Positions 22,801 to 32,499 of a stretch of DNA of 64,000 nucleotides are shown here, in pieces; position 1 is the first letter of the stretch, and each line of letters begins with the position of its first letter. The stretch lies in assembly GCA_903813345.2 (NCBI GenBank), contig CAIIXF020000008.1, positions 29,266,005 through 29,330,004 of the forward strand, written 5' to 3'. The position numbers and the translations under genes were made by a program. The notes under the pieces were generated by a model, which worked only from the letters and a program-made list of their open reading frames with translations, had not been told where the DNA came from and did no database searches. The stretch comes from Owenia fusiformis. Its lineage: Eukaryota > Annelida > Polychaeta > Sabellida > Oweniidae.

Positions 22801-24363
22801 TTTGTATTGTTCTGGATGTTAGTTTCTAACGTGATGACATTATAGTTACAATCACAGTTTTTTTTACTTGCAAGGCCGTTTTGTCAAGGGACTTCAGGTG
22901 TTTAAAATTTCAATGGGGTTTCAATGTTGACAATATTCAGCTAAAAATCACTTGTATATTGCTCAAAACTTTAAAAACTGCATGGTTTTGAAAGGCGATG
23001 GTCCTGCAGGTTGTAGAGTTTTGTAAAGTAATGTCTTATCAATCACGCGTGTCAATAGATATTTATGATTTGCTTATTTTTATTTTATAATGAAATATCA
23101 TGCTGAAGCGAGACACTGCATTTAAAAAGTAAAAACAGATAGCATATTGATTCAATCTTTTTGATTAAGGTTCTACATGATGGACATCCGATTGACATTC
23201 TCAGGACAAATGATTTAAATTCACAACGTGAAAACGTGGACGGCGCAATAATCAACCATGTTGAGCGAGGAAAGAAACCTTCCCATGTGAACACGATCAC
23301 CCACAAAAATCCCCACAACAGACTGGAAATGAAACACTTGAAGTCAATCGCATACGATTACAAATCTCGGCAAGTGAGATTCAATCAAAAGACTCACAAG
23401 TCTTCCTCTAGGGGTGAAAGTTCAGAAGACCAAGGCATATACAGTGCAGAATTGCAAGGCTCTGATAACACCAGCTCCGTATACTCATCCAAACATCGAG
23501 ACAAACCTTGGATTGAGCTTCACATTCCAGATGGGTATAACGGAATACACAATTTATCCGAACCAGAGTCAGTTTACATCAGTGATCAAAGTAACATTTC
23601 TCAAGTACATACGTCTGTAAATATTTCTCAAAAACAATCAATGACGCCTTCAGTCACGGACATTAAAGATGATCGGCGTGTCTATAACATTGAAGATCAG
23701 AGTGTTGCGACTTCTGTTGCTATTGACAGGAAAGGTCGTATATCGTCTAAAGCACGACAATCAATACTTGAAATGCTGCCAAGGGGTAATATAACAACCA
23801 GCAACGATGATTTGTCAACAGATGAGCAGAATGAAAGCAACACTGAAATCGATGGAATACAGGGTGCTCCGAACTTTGCATTGGAAGACGCCGAATTATC
23901 AGACGACTCATCGACTGGAAGTTTCGTAATCGAGTTTGGAGACTATACGGATGACCAACAGAAAAAATTGTCAGAAATACTCGGTGAAGATATACAGTAT
24001 ATAATGTATAGCAAAAAGAATAGTAAATCCAGAAGTAGTGATAGGAACACTTCGCAGACTTCTACTGGACTTGATACCCTTCATAAAAGTGGAGCTTTGG
24101 GCACGCGATTTTCCACTAGCAGAAATGTATCATTCGGCACAAGCAGACAGAGTTTATTTCGAAGCCAGAGTAGCAATGATAGAGCTTCTTCAACAGGATT
24201 GTCAACTTTCGCACCATCCGTACTTTCAAATTCCAGTCAAAATGAACTTCCGGTTCGACATTATCGTAAGCGGCATCATACCACGAGAGGGCGCTCTCAT
24301 CGTCTCTCGTCATCTTTCCAATACCAACGATCACACTCAGTTCGACGGGACTATCGAAATTAA
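7859..24363 (+). CDS. ABCC/CFTR-type ABC protein with degenerate ATPase sites (23 coding exons)
   Basis: Exons: 7859-8034, 8424-8508, 9603-9812, 10195-10430, 10688-10813, 11000-11249, 11830-12003, 12279-12320, 12416-12702, 12852-12938, 13374-13473, 13768-14097, 14309-14346, 14501-14745, 16720-16799, 17050-17200, 19605-19826, 20097-20197, 20475-20645, 21166-21321, 21536-21786, 22495-22600, 23170-24363. All have GT-AG borders, all phases fit, and they give 1605 aa. Order: N-terminal lasso-like segment (WISKWLFCWVSQLK), TMD1 (to ~361), NBD1 (~385-600), linker, TMD2 (~680-975), NBD2 (~1000-1215), and a Ser-rich, probably disordered tail (~1220-1605). TMD2 aligns with CFTR almost without gaps (WNAIYIYIG, TIGALVLITISQP, RIQFIELIA), so it is a short ABCC without TMD0. 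The ATPase motifs are mostly lost (see the domain entries), so active transport is doubtful; a channel, scaffold or regulatory role is possible. It may be a diverged CFTR/ABCC4 relative. Confidence 0.85.
8898..9175. mobile_element. Tc1/mariner-like MITE in ABC intron 2
   Basis: The terminal inverted repeats are about 33 bp: ACTCCTCAAAAAAGTTAAGG at the left and its complement at 9141-9175. TATA-type flanks are compatible with a TA target duplication. It is 278 bp long with no coding capacity. Confidence 0.8.
9366..9549. mobile_element. GGGCC-rich MITE-like repeat, copy 1 (ABC intron 2)
   Basis: It begins CACTGGGGGATCCAGG and ends GGATCCCCCACTGG, with an internal stretch of repeated GGGCTC / TTTGGGC words. 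Related copies lie at 45366-45670 and 59556-59727. The shared ends (CACTGGCGGATC-like) mark one dispersed family. Confidence 0.65.
9976..10179. repeat. Three perfect 68-bp tandem copies just before an ABC exon
   Basis: Units start at 9976, 10044 and 10112, each beginning TTCAGTCAATAGTTATAACG. The last ends 15 bases before the acceptor at 10195, so the duplication sits in the branch-point/upstream acceptor region of exon 4 without copying the acceptor itself. Confidence 0.9.
11473..11782. mobile_element. Short inverted-repeat element in ABC intron 6
   Basis: Left end TACAGGGTGAGCCAAAAA and right end TTTTTGGCTCACACTCTG form imperfect terminal repeats, about 310 bp apart. The CAGGG(T)-type end with TA flank resembles mariner-derived MITEs. 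There is no coding capacity. Confidence 0.6.
11830..13473 (+). other. NBD1-coding exons of the ABC gene (degenerate)
   Basis: Five exons encode NBD1. Walker A is conserved, GPPASGKST at residues 427-435, and is split between a 42-nt exon (12279-12320) and the next exon after GK. The Q-loop Gln (SYAPQDN, Q462) is kept. The ABC signature is gone: where CFTR has LSGGQ this protein has VANDV (517-521), in an ungapped alignment from REDFTEI to NIAR. In Walker B the usual Asp is Glu (VFEDIF, E541), and the following position is Asp. The H-loop position is Arg (MISRTPP, R574). Human CFTR NBD1 is also a degenerate site but retains LSGGQ; here the loss is wider. Confidence 0.85.
15476..16749 (+). repeat. 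17-copy 75-bp tandem array carrying splice acceptors (ABC intron 14/exon 15)
   Basis: Units start at 15476, 15551, 15626, 15701, 15776, 15851, 15926, 16001, 16076, 16151, 16226, 16300, 16375, 16450, 16525, 16600 and 16675. All are 75 bp except the 16226 unit (74 bp, one T missing). Each unit holds a pyrimidine-rich tract ending TTTCTTTTATTTATTAG, followed by GTGAAACATGGCGGCATTGT and ten further bases. These are the acceptor and first 30 nt of exon 15, whose genuine copy is the last unit (acceptor at 16719|16720). Unit length 75 is divisible by three and contains no stop in the exon frame, so reading through gives a 25-residue repeat containing ETWRHCSVL. A few units have A instead of G after TTAG. 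Confidence 0.95.
17255..19378. mobile_element. Tc1/mariner-like element with TA duplication, interrupted by a second element
   Basis: Terminal repeats of about 42 bp: left CAGGGCGTCAAATAAGTCTG, right the complement ending AGACCCTG, flanked by TA at 17253-17254 and 19379-19380. Without the nested insert it is about 625 bp. Near the right end a short frame reading RIEAVPAAGGKHTDHKK could be the remnant of a transposase C-terminus, but this is weak. It sits in ABC intron 16. Confidence 0.75.
17453..18948. mobile_element. Nested ~1.5-kb element with ~52-bp terminal repeats and TTA duplication
   Basis: Left TCACGGGGGATAAGCAAAAC and right the exact complement, continuing through the CTTCGCCCTCG and CGCGAGTCGC words. 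TTA flanks both sides (17450-17452, 18949-18951), as in PIF/Harbinger-type insertions. Words of the GGACTGCG/CGCAGTCC type recur inside at 17489, 17884, 17952, 18465, 18489 and 18906, resembling subterminal repeats. No intact transposase is seen, so it is probably non-autonomous. Confidence 0.8.
20813..20931. repeat. Hairpin repeat with poly-C/poly-G arms in ABC intron 19
   Basis: TTAGTCTTGCTTAAAAGACC with a C-run is matched by a G-run with TCTTTGAGCAAGACTAG about 80 bp later. Imperfect fold-back; no coding content. Confidence 0.6.
21884..22021. repeat. Small inverted-repeat element in ABC intron 21
   Basis: TAAGGGAGTTTAAGCTTGCA at the left is matched by TGCAAGCTTAAACTCCCT at the right, about 135 bp overall. 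MITE-sized hairpin without coding content. Confidence 0.6.
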
Positions 24364-24530
24364 AATTTACGGTTTAAATTTAAATATTAAGAATCATGTT
24401 ATGAACTAATTATCACCATTTGCGAGGCCTGTTCTCGGCGTGTTTTAAGACTATAGTAGTTTAGAAGGCTATATTTTACTACATTTACTTGAGCAATGGG
24501 TGGAGCCATATTGTCCATATGTGAATTATA

Positions 24531-25050
24531 CACCCTTGGTATACGCAGCTAACGAAAATTGACCGGTACGGGTCAAAAGCTGGACCGGTACGGGTTAACG
24601 GTTTTATTTGAATTTAAAATAGCCCTAACTTGCTCAATATTGACTTCCTCGTGTCTAATTTGAAATATATGATGCCTCCCGATGCTTTTAAGTACCCAAA
24701 TTTTTTACAGATTTTTAAACGGACCAAAACTCTCTAAATGCGCATTTATGCTCTTTTCTCTCGAGAACGACTGTCTCATTTTCACGATAACTTTTATTTA
24801 GTACTTCTAACATATAAGATCTATTTTTCCCCATCAAGGTATGATGTAAATGACATGCTATTTACATCTTGTGAGTTTCAATGACGCGCGTTTGATTTTA
24901 TAAAAAATGCCAAACTTTGTGACAAAGAATTTCATCTTGCAGCGAGAAGACGGACCGGTTCGGGGCAATCTGCTTGCAGCGAGAAGACGGACCGGTTCGG
25001 GGCAATAGCTGATGAAATTCAATTTTCGTTGGCTGCGTATACCAAGGGTG
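24531..25050. mobile_element. 520-bp MITE with 31-bp TIRs and repeated GGACCGGT words
   Basis: Left CACCCTTGGTATACGCAGCT, right AGGGTTG-type complement GCGTATACCAAGGGTG. TTATA flanks both ends (24526-24530, 25051-25055). Inside the left end GACCGGTACGGG occurs twice. Inside the right end a 31-bp unit ending GACGGACCGGTTCGGGGCAA occurs twice in tandem. No ORF. It lies just downstream of the ABC stop codon. Confidence 0.8.
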
Positions 25051-25055
25051 TTATA

Positions 25056-26932
25056 GTACCATGTTAAAATTGTGGATGTATAGTTATATAATTATTATGA
25101 AGAATATATTTGGTGAACCGCCTAACAATTAGTCAACGGTCGACGGCTCCCCGAGAGGCTGTTTCAAAACGTTTGATTTGTACTTAGTCTCCAAGATGCA
25201 ATGTTCAAGATTAGATGCATGTCATACCAAGGCCTGTGTTAAACACCAAATGCATGGTGGATCTTAGCTCAAACGTTTTTAAATGATTAAACAGTTCCAA
25301 GACGATTGATGGTATGACGATCAATTCAATTTGAAATGATCTACATTATACTCTATGAAGTACAAAGGAACAAGCTTAAACAATGTATTTCCTATTTCAA
25401 TGTGATGTTAAGGAGGATTGGCTCCCAGAGTGCAACATCGATATTCTGTTCCATATATGGGCATGTCCTAATACAAAATTTGAATTCAAACAGCCGCCAT
25501 TTTGTTCACTTCAACATTTGAATCTTGAATTTTGATCCTGATTCCTAACGAAAAATTCCAAAACTCACAAGAAATGATCGAGATATTGGTTCAAATCTTT
25601 GAACTGTTTATTTTGAATTTATGATCGGTTATAAATTAAGAAAATAACGACATTTCGACATTTTCATTGTTGGAAAATATCGAGTTTCGATCCTGTGAGC
25701 CAATTCTCCTTACGCCTGCAAATGAGCAATTATCATAAATACAGAAATACAGCACTGTTCACTAACTTAAAATATTATGTCACATGTTTCAATATTGTGT
25801 AACTTTATTATTGTAACTCTATTGATTAGAGGTGAATAAATATACAATACAATTTGAATGCTTTCAGGGCTTTTATAGACACTCATCCTCGAGACAAATC
25901 ATCATTTATTTCTTATGGTATGCATATATCTGGAGTGAATTTATCAGTTAACACCAAAGAGGCGCCTTATCTGTCCTTAGACATTGACATTTCATTCCTT
26001 TATATGGCTTTTTTATATTTATATTATTTATTAACTAATATCGAGGAATATATGAATACCTGAAATTGACACCAAGAGCTACTTAAGTGTACGGTATGCG
26101 CAAATATATAGATCCACAGTAACTAGCATAATGTACACAAATAATCAATACCTTAAGCCTCTTAAATTTGTTCTACAATATAGCTCACAAATTGGACACG
26201 AGTGTTAGGTGACTTGAACACCAAAAACACACGAGAAAAATAATTAACCGCATCAAGTTTTAAGCTTGTTGAAATTAGATAGTAAAGTTTATTTTAAACT
26301 AAAGGGCAATAGACACGATGCTTTAATTTTTAATTCATAGTGAAATATTAGCCTACACAATAATCTTTAAAATAAATGTGTAATATATCCCTAAAAATAC
26401 CGAAGCTTGGAGTAAATTCACCACAGGGTCTCAGCAAGCAATACGATGACAAGTTCCAACACATAGACCTAGAGCCTAGACAATTCGATTGAAAGGTCAA
26501 TTAAAACTGCTAGATGAACGATTTTTCTATAGAAGCTTCAATAATCATAGAAAATGATGTTTCTGACTACGTATGTCAATTGATTGTGTAATAAGTCACA
26601 TCAATCAAAATAGAATAGGTAATTTAGGATGGGGATTATTTGTCCGTTGCATACCATATATTGCACGTGATGTTTGAACACTGTTATCATTATCATTATT
26701 ATTGCTCTAGTATGTTTCATTCCGGGATCCCTGGTTGTGTTTAATTGATTTTGTTGTTTTGTTTACTTTCTCGCTAGCTCATATGCGGCACTTGCTTTAC
26801 CGAACAAAATATCAATAGGAATCGATGCTGAGCCTCTAGTAGACCTAGCAACAACAATAGCTACACCTGTTTGTTTCTCGACAGAGCCACAATTCTCATA
26901 CTGCAACGACGGAGACAAGTCTAGATTAAAAT
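25056..26932. other. Intergenic sequence, nothing recognised
   Basis: AT-rich sequence between the MITE and the TIR-like gene. Short frames here have no family resemblance. The last ~170 bases before 26933 are GC-richer and probably form the 5' untranslated region of the next gene. Confidence 0.4.
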
Positions 26933-28375
26933 ATGACTTCAGAAGGGAATTCAAATCAAACTCGCAGACTGCCAGATATTTTATTTCAAAGAAAACGAAA
27001 GAAACTCCCCGGAGGATCGTATCCCACGTTTAGCGGTGCGCTAGAATGGCTGCGTAGGCACAAAGATGAACTGGATACGGCACTCAGACTCATCTCGATG
27101 TATCCCAATCTTATTCAGGATAAAAGTGCAGACAGTCTTTGGGAGTTTTTGTCGCCGTTGGTATCACGGAATGGATTAGATTTCGACGGATTTGGTACAA
27201 CACAAAATACTCTTACTCTGCCTGACATGCACGATTCATTAATGAATGGCTCAGAAGATGGCTTTTCTGTGCTAAGGCAGGTCGTTTTATGCCATAACGA
27301 TCTAGAGGATGATTCTCGGTTGAAGACCCATCTTGACTCGGTCATTCACGCGCTGCTACCATGTTTTGCTGTCCGATGTTTCGCACCCGAAACAGTTAAC
27401 ATCGTGCCGAAACAAGACATACTTGAAAACGTCATGTATTGCAACGCTTTTATATTCATCATGAACGAAGTCACAATTGATAACGCCTTCTGCCTCCAAC
27501 TGCTGGACATCGCTGTCGAAAACAATGTCCCGATCGTCTCTATCCGAGAACCCGGTTTTAAAGTGCCGACTCCGCCGACGGAGATCAACCAATCGAATCA
27601 ACGTGATCTGGTCAATGGGAAACCAGTTGAAAAGTTTCCTGCTCGGAGGGTTATTCGAGAGTTTAGACGCACCCAGTCGGACGATAGTTTGATCTCAGGA
27701 AGGGGTTCACCCCTGTTGAATAGCCTCCAGCACGTTGACATTGACTTGCTCGTTGAAGCTTACCAAGAAGCATTGGTATACACCACAAATTTTCACGATG
27801 TTTGTATCGCAAAATTATATAACAAACTGTCACTCTGCTGCGGTACAGATATTCTGGTTCACCAAATGAACGAGCCAGAATATGCCTCTGGTGGGAAACA
27901 TGAAAGGGCTAGTCGTGAAACAACAAGAAACGGCATTGATTCATCGCATCCAGAAAAGATGTCAGGTTCTCCAGTTCCGAGATATGATTTTGAGAAAAAG
28001 CGACCGATTCAGTTGCCTCCTATAAAGGTCACCGTTAACACCCCTAGTACCAATGGTGAAAAGCAAAATGGCACATCTAATGCGAGAAGTTGTTCCCCGC
28101 GACGATATAGTGATGGGTTAGGGTTTGATGATTTTTCACCACCGCTGACACCAAACGGTAAAAAGACAACGTATCTAGTATTTCCACCTAAGGGATCAGA
28201 CTCTAAAGGAAAACCATATCTGATGAACTGGCCCCCTCCTTTATTTGAAGATCACCCCGATAGTCCACCATTGGGCGACGGTCGGGGTTCTCCGGAGATT
28301 ATAGAACTATCCGATATTAATCGTGGGCTTGAACTGCGACCACTATCCCCTGAGGCAGAAGATATGGCGACATGA
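26933..28375 (+). CDS. Intronless TIR-like domain protein
   Basis: 480 codons, starting at the first ATG of a long open frame. A helical N-terminus (about 30-85, ALEWLRRHKDELD) precedes a region (about 112-290) whose pattern fits a divergent TIR fold. It has VVLCHNDLEDD as strand A, AVRCFAPETVNIVP with the segment after it as the region of the BB loop, ILENVMYCNAFIFIMNE as the 'I..c...i.vmS' strand, and FCLQLLDIAVENNVPIVSIR as the 'C..El..A....k.iIpv' element. An insertion rich in polar residues (210-262) splits the last helix (DLLVEAYQEALVY). The C-terminus (310-480) is Pro/Ser-rich and probably disordered. Intronless architecture suggests retroposition or a lineage-specific expansion. I cannot place a catalytic NADase Glu. 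The TIR call is by motif only. Confidence 0.6.
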   Translation: MTSEGNSNQTRRLPDILFQRKRKKLPGGSYPTFSGALEWLRRHKDELDTALRLISMYPNLIQDKSADSLWEFLSPLVSRNGLDFDGFGTTQNTLTLPDMHDSLMNGSEDGFSVLRQVVLCHNDLEDDSRLKTHLDSVIHALLPCFAVRCFAPETVNIVPKQDILENVMYCNAFIFIMNEVTIDNAFCLQLLDIAVENNVPIVSIREPGFKVPTPPTEINQSNQRDLVNGKPVEKFPARRVIREFRRTQSDDSLISGRGSPLLNSLQHVDIDLLVEAYQEALVYTTNFHDVCIAKLYNKLSLCCGTDILVHQMNEPEYASGGKHERASRETTRNGIDSSHPEKMSGSPVPRYDFEKKRPIQLPPIKVTVNTPSTNGEKQNGTSNARSCSPRRYSDGLGFDDFSPPLTPNGKKTTYLVFPPKGSDSKGKPYLMNWPPPLFEDHPDSPPLGDGRGSPEIIELSDINRGLELRPLSPEAEDMAT

Positions 28376-28894
28376 TCCATGAAGATCACTGGCGGACCAA
28401 AAAATAACTCACGTATGCAATCGACATAGAGTCGGATCTATTGAGTCTTAGGAGGGCCTCGATATTCTATTGTCTAAATACGTTACCGTCATTGATCCCC
28501 ATATCCGCCTTTGGAACAGAAATAGATTATCCAGAGCATTCTTTAAACAAGCCTGTAACATAATACATGTGGTCGGCAGTATGATCTAAACTGCTGTCGA
28601 TTCTATAAATTTTTGATTACACAAAATGATGTATATAATATCCGAGAAGAATTAATCTATGTAGAGTAATGGCTATATTTAAACATAGTTGGAAGTTATG
28701 CAAGTCCATGGATATTAAACGCTGCGAGGCATCGAATTCAGATACTAACTCCCAGGTGGAGTTTATTGATCCAAAATTACAAGGACAATATCTCATTGAT
28801 GGACTCATCGCATTTATAGAAGCACACTGGCATTGGCATCCATTCATTTCTTATTTTATTTTGAGTAAAATATTGAAGCATTTATTACACATTG

Positions 28895-28900
28895 AATAAA
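28895..28900 (+). terminator. AATAAA polyadenylation signal downstream of the TIR-like gene
   Basis: A canonical AATAAA about 520 bases after the stop codon at 28375. The intervening 28376-28894 shows no other gene and is the likely 3' untranslated region. Confidence 0.5.
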
Positions 28901-29164
28901 ACATTTTGTTTATAACTGCATCAGTTTCTCCTGTGAGCTGTATACTTACTGCGGCTTAACTTTTATTTTGATTCTAAAATACACCAACTTCTTAAGAAAA
29001 ACATATATTCTGAAAAATGTTTACCCGTATCATATCTATATTTATTTCATACTTGGACGTGTTATAGGTACATAAAGCAGGTTTGTAACAACTTATACTT
29101 TCATCAACGAGCAGATATAGCTTTACGTCCCACTCCAAGCGGGCATGTATAGTATATCTATATC

Positions 29165-29780
29165 TGCCCGCTATGTCATAATCGCCGCTCATAATTTGTA
29201 TCGTTCGCGTAATTACTGTAAACGACAATGAAGAAAAACGTAGACAATCGCGATCTGTTTGATGGTTTAAAAAAGGGAAGGAGCATCCAGTTAATCAATC
29301 AGAAATTCGAGAAAATAAATGTGGGAATATCTGAGAGAACAGGAAAATCCGGCCACGGTCAAGAATACAAAACTGGACATGAATATTCTAAAAGTTCCAA
29401 CTAAACGGTTAAACGTGAACCAGATGACCAAGATTGGTATGGGATAAACATATTATCTGCCAGCGACGTCATAATCCCCGTTCGCACATTGGTTCATTTT
29501 GTAACGTTCGCAACTGTAAACGACAATGGAAAAACGCAGACAATTGCGATCTGTTTACATCTGTTTATGTGCGATGGATTACAGAAGGGAAAGAGCATTC
29601 TGTTAATAAACAAAAATTCTTTGTAGCTTGAATAAACATGTGGGTGAATATCTAACCACGGCCAAAAAAAACAAAACTGGACATGAATATTCTAAAATAT
29701 TTTCACGGTTTAATGGAAATTTTCTGAGCTGTGGCCAATTGAACAATGTGAACCAGATGACCAAGATCGGTTATAATATT
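29165..29780. repeat. Two diverged tandem copies of a ~300-bp sequence
   Basis: Words such as CTGTAAACGACAATG, GTGAACCAGATGACCAAGAT and GCGATCTGTTT recur in the same order about 300 bp apart (29214/29513, 29416/29748, 29250/29548). Non-coding duplication. Confidence 0.7.
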
Positions 29781-30639
29781 ATAATATATATCTACCCTCG
29801 GGACCTACGGCCTTTGGGCAGATATATTATATTGGCCTCGGGATAATCCAAATATCCTGACTCACATAGGATTATCTCTATTTATCCCATTGCCTGTGAT
29901 ATCGAATGACATATTTGAGTAAAAAATCCCCAAACCATCGAATATCACTTCTTCAAAAGTAATATGCGATGGTTTCAAAAGTGATATTCGATGGCTTTGA
30001 ATGATACAATTTCAAGAAAATTTATGAAATGCTTGTATGTGGAGTTATGATCAAAAATATATGAAAAACATTATTTTTCGTAATAAGTTGTTCAGTTTCA
30101 TATACCCCGTGCGCAGAGTCTAGGTCATATTGTAAACTACAAAGGCGGAGCTTTCTTTTACGAAGCGAAGTCGAACGAATGCAAATGTTATTTTTCATAT
30201 TTGAGCGAAATTTGTACACATTATTGATAATCAAATTAAGGTATTTGTACATTTTCATGCAAATTGATAGAATATTTGTAGAGTTATGATCAGAGAGATA
30301 TAAAAACAGTGATTTTTCCACAAAAATGTGGCCATTTTGAATCTTTACGACAGATTTTGGAAGATTGCGAATTAGCTAGCTATGTGTTGACAGACAGAAT
30401 GATGGACGAACGGACGGACTGACGGACATATTGACACAGAAGTGAACGATTAAAATAGCTAAAACAATGGAAACTAATAAGTGCAAATCAATACAAAAAT
30501 TGCCAGATAAGGCGCTCATTTATTAAATGTTTCAGGTAGATGTTTTATTTTGAGAAATAATTGTTGGGGTGCTGATACTTCTACACTAACATGACAAAAT
30601 GTCACCGCCTAGTTGCACACAATATTATGAGTTAAATAT

Positions 30640-32140
30640 TAAGTCATATTAAAATTGCTGAAAATTGTAGAAGATTTTGAAAAATTGAGTCAATTTTAAC
30701 CAAGTTTAAAAATACACTTTTTTTAGTCTGAGAATGTTATTGAAGGTGAAATCACAAATCTAACCTTGACCTTGGGAATGTCATTGATGGTCTAATCTAT
30801 ATAGATTTGAACTTTTGTGAACTTGTACATGATTTTGAAAAAAATTGGTCAATTTGAAGCAAGTTGAAAAATACCTTTTTGATCTTTTAAAGCTTTCTTC
30901 TTGGTGGTTTTAAAAAATTGAAACCAGTCTAAAAAGCATTTGTTAAGTTATTGAAAGTTGTATTAGAATTTAGTTACAGAAACCAACCACCAATCGATAA
31001 TCGCCAACCGCCGATCGCCAACCGCAATCACATAAAATTGAGACCAAAACAATGTCAACACTTTTTGGTGACATTGTGGGGTAGAAAAAGGCGATTTCGG
31101 CTAAAAAGATGTTTAACAAGATGATCTGATCTTCAATTTAAAAAGATGGTGCACAGTAGCTCAATTAATTTTATGCGAAAACAATCTTTAGGATAAATTT
31201 AATTCCTCTAGAAGACGCATGATCTAAGCAATTACTTTCGTCCTGCTCTAGAGATATTCCTAGCGAAGTATTGTAAATAAAATTTCGGTGAATCTAATAT
31301 AGACAACAACGCCATTCATTCCATGATGCGCCTTCGTATACTCTGAATTCACCGATTAATGAGATAAGTGATATTTTTATAAACAGATGTTATTATGTCA
31401 CCACCAAGAAATGGTGACATATTGTTATGGTCTCCGTTTTTGTGAAGGCGGTTGGCTGTTGGTGGTTGGCGATCGGCGGTTGGCGGTTGGCGTCTGTAAC
31501 AAATTCTTGAAACTTCCAATAACTTAACAAATACTGTTTGGACTGACTTCAATTTTTTTCCAAATCGTCTACAAGTTTTTAAGAGTTCAAATTTGACTTT
31601 AGATTTAAGATTTGACCTTCGATGACATTTTCAAGGTAAAAGTTTAAAAAGGTCTTTTTCAACTTGCTTCAAATATATATATTTTTTCAAAATCATCTAC
31701 AAGTTATCAGAAGTTCGAATCTGACTTTAGATTTAAGATTTGACCTTCAATGGCCTTCAAAAGGTCAAAGAAATGTCAAACAGGTCTTTTTTCAACATGC
31801 TTCAAATTGACCAATTTTTTTTCAAAATCATGTACAAGTTCTCAAAAGTTCAAATCTGACTATATAGATTAGACCATCAATGTCATTCTCAAGGTCAAAA
31901 GAGATTTGACCTTCTCAGGGTCAAACAGGTCTTTTTTCAACTAGCTTCAAATTGACCAATTTTGTTTCAAATTATCTACAAGTTCTCAGAAGTTTAAATC
32001 TGACTTAAGATTTGAGATTTCACCTTCAATAACCTTCTTAGGGTCGAAAAGGTATTTTTCAACTTGCTTCAAATAGACTACTTTTTTCAAAATCATCTAC
32101 AGAGTTCTCAGAAATTCAAATCTGACTTGAGATTGAACTA
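30640..32140. repeat. Large imperfect inverted repeat with internal ~115-bp tandem units
   Basis: The left arm (about 30640-31100) and right arm (about 31400-32140) are inverted relatives. CGCCAACCGCCGATCGCCAACC near 30995-31021 pairs with the GGTTGGCGATCGGCGGTTGG region near 31463. GTGACATTGT near 31070 pairs with a GGTGACAT word at 31412. The right arm repeats a unit containing TTCAACTTGCTTCAAATTGACC and ATCTGACTTTAGATTTAAGA about five times. Fold-back element or satellite-derived repeat. Confidence 0.65.
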
Positions 32141-32204
32141 AGTTCCCCATGCAGTCTTGTTTCTTGCAGACTGCATAGGACTATAAAATATTAATGCTTA
32201 GGAG

Positions 32205-32330
32205 CAGTAATAGTACAATAACGTCATTTCTGCGGGAAATATAGTGAAATATTGGACCAAGGACCGCAGGCCCAAGGTCCAATATTTCACTATTTTGCCC
32301 GCAGAAATGACGTTATTACTATTATTACTA
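32205..32330. repeat. Near-perfect palindrome, ~52-bp arms
   Basis: AATAACGTCATTTCTGCGGG at 32217 is matched by CCCGCAGAAATGACGTTATT at 32298. The arms continue to GTGAAATATTGGACC / GGTCCAATATTTCAC. The 17-base centre contains GGACCGCAGGCCC. A partial second copy begins near 32546. The structure would fold as a stable cruciform. Confidence 0.85.
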
Positions 32331-32499
32331 CCGTTTATGCCCAGGGCTGAAATAGCAAATTTGAAATAGAAAATCTTACGCACTGAACGATATCACTTTT
32401 CCCGGGAAACATAGCCGGGCGGATAATGTCATTATTGCCCGACTAAAGTCATTAACGCCCGACACAATATTGCTCACGTCAATATAGCAATTTAAATGC

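Larger units (their letters stand above)
20475..23229 (+). other. NBD2-coding exons of the ABC gene (all ATPase motifs lost)
   Basis: The NBD2 fold is traceable throughout: WPVRTTLNVEYRNQVL, TVTIDGVNI, TLRTNLDP, ELWLALQETGL and CALLREQKIIVI all sit where ABCC proteins have them. Yet each catalytic element is replaced. Walker A is GQNFTDTA (1042-1049), with no Gly-rich loop and no Lys. The Q-loop Gln is Lys (IIPK, K1089). The signature is FDVLEK (1142-1147). Walker B ends in CDG instead of LDE (1166-1168), and the H-loop His is replaced (FFVTKSA, K1196). The reading frame and splice sites are intact, so this is substitution under a maintained ORF, not pseudogene decay. Confidence 0.85.
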
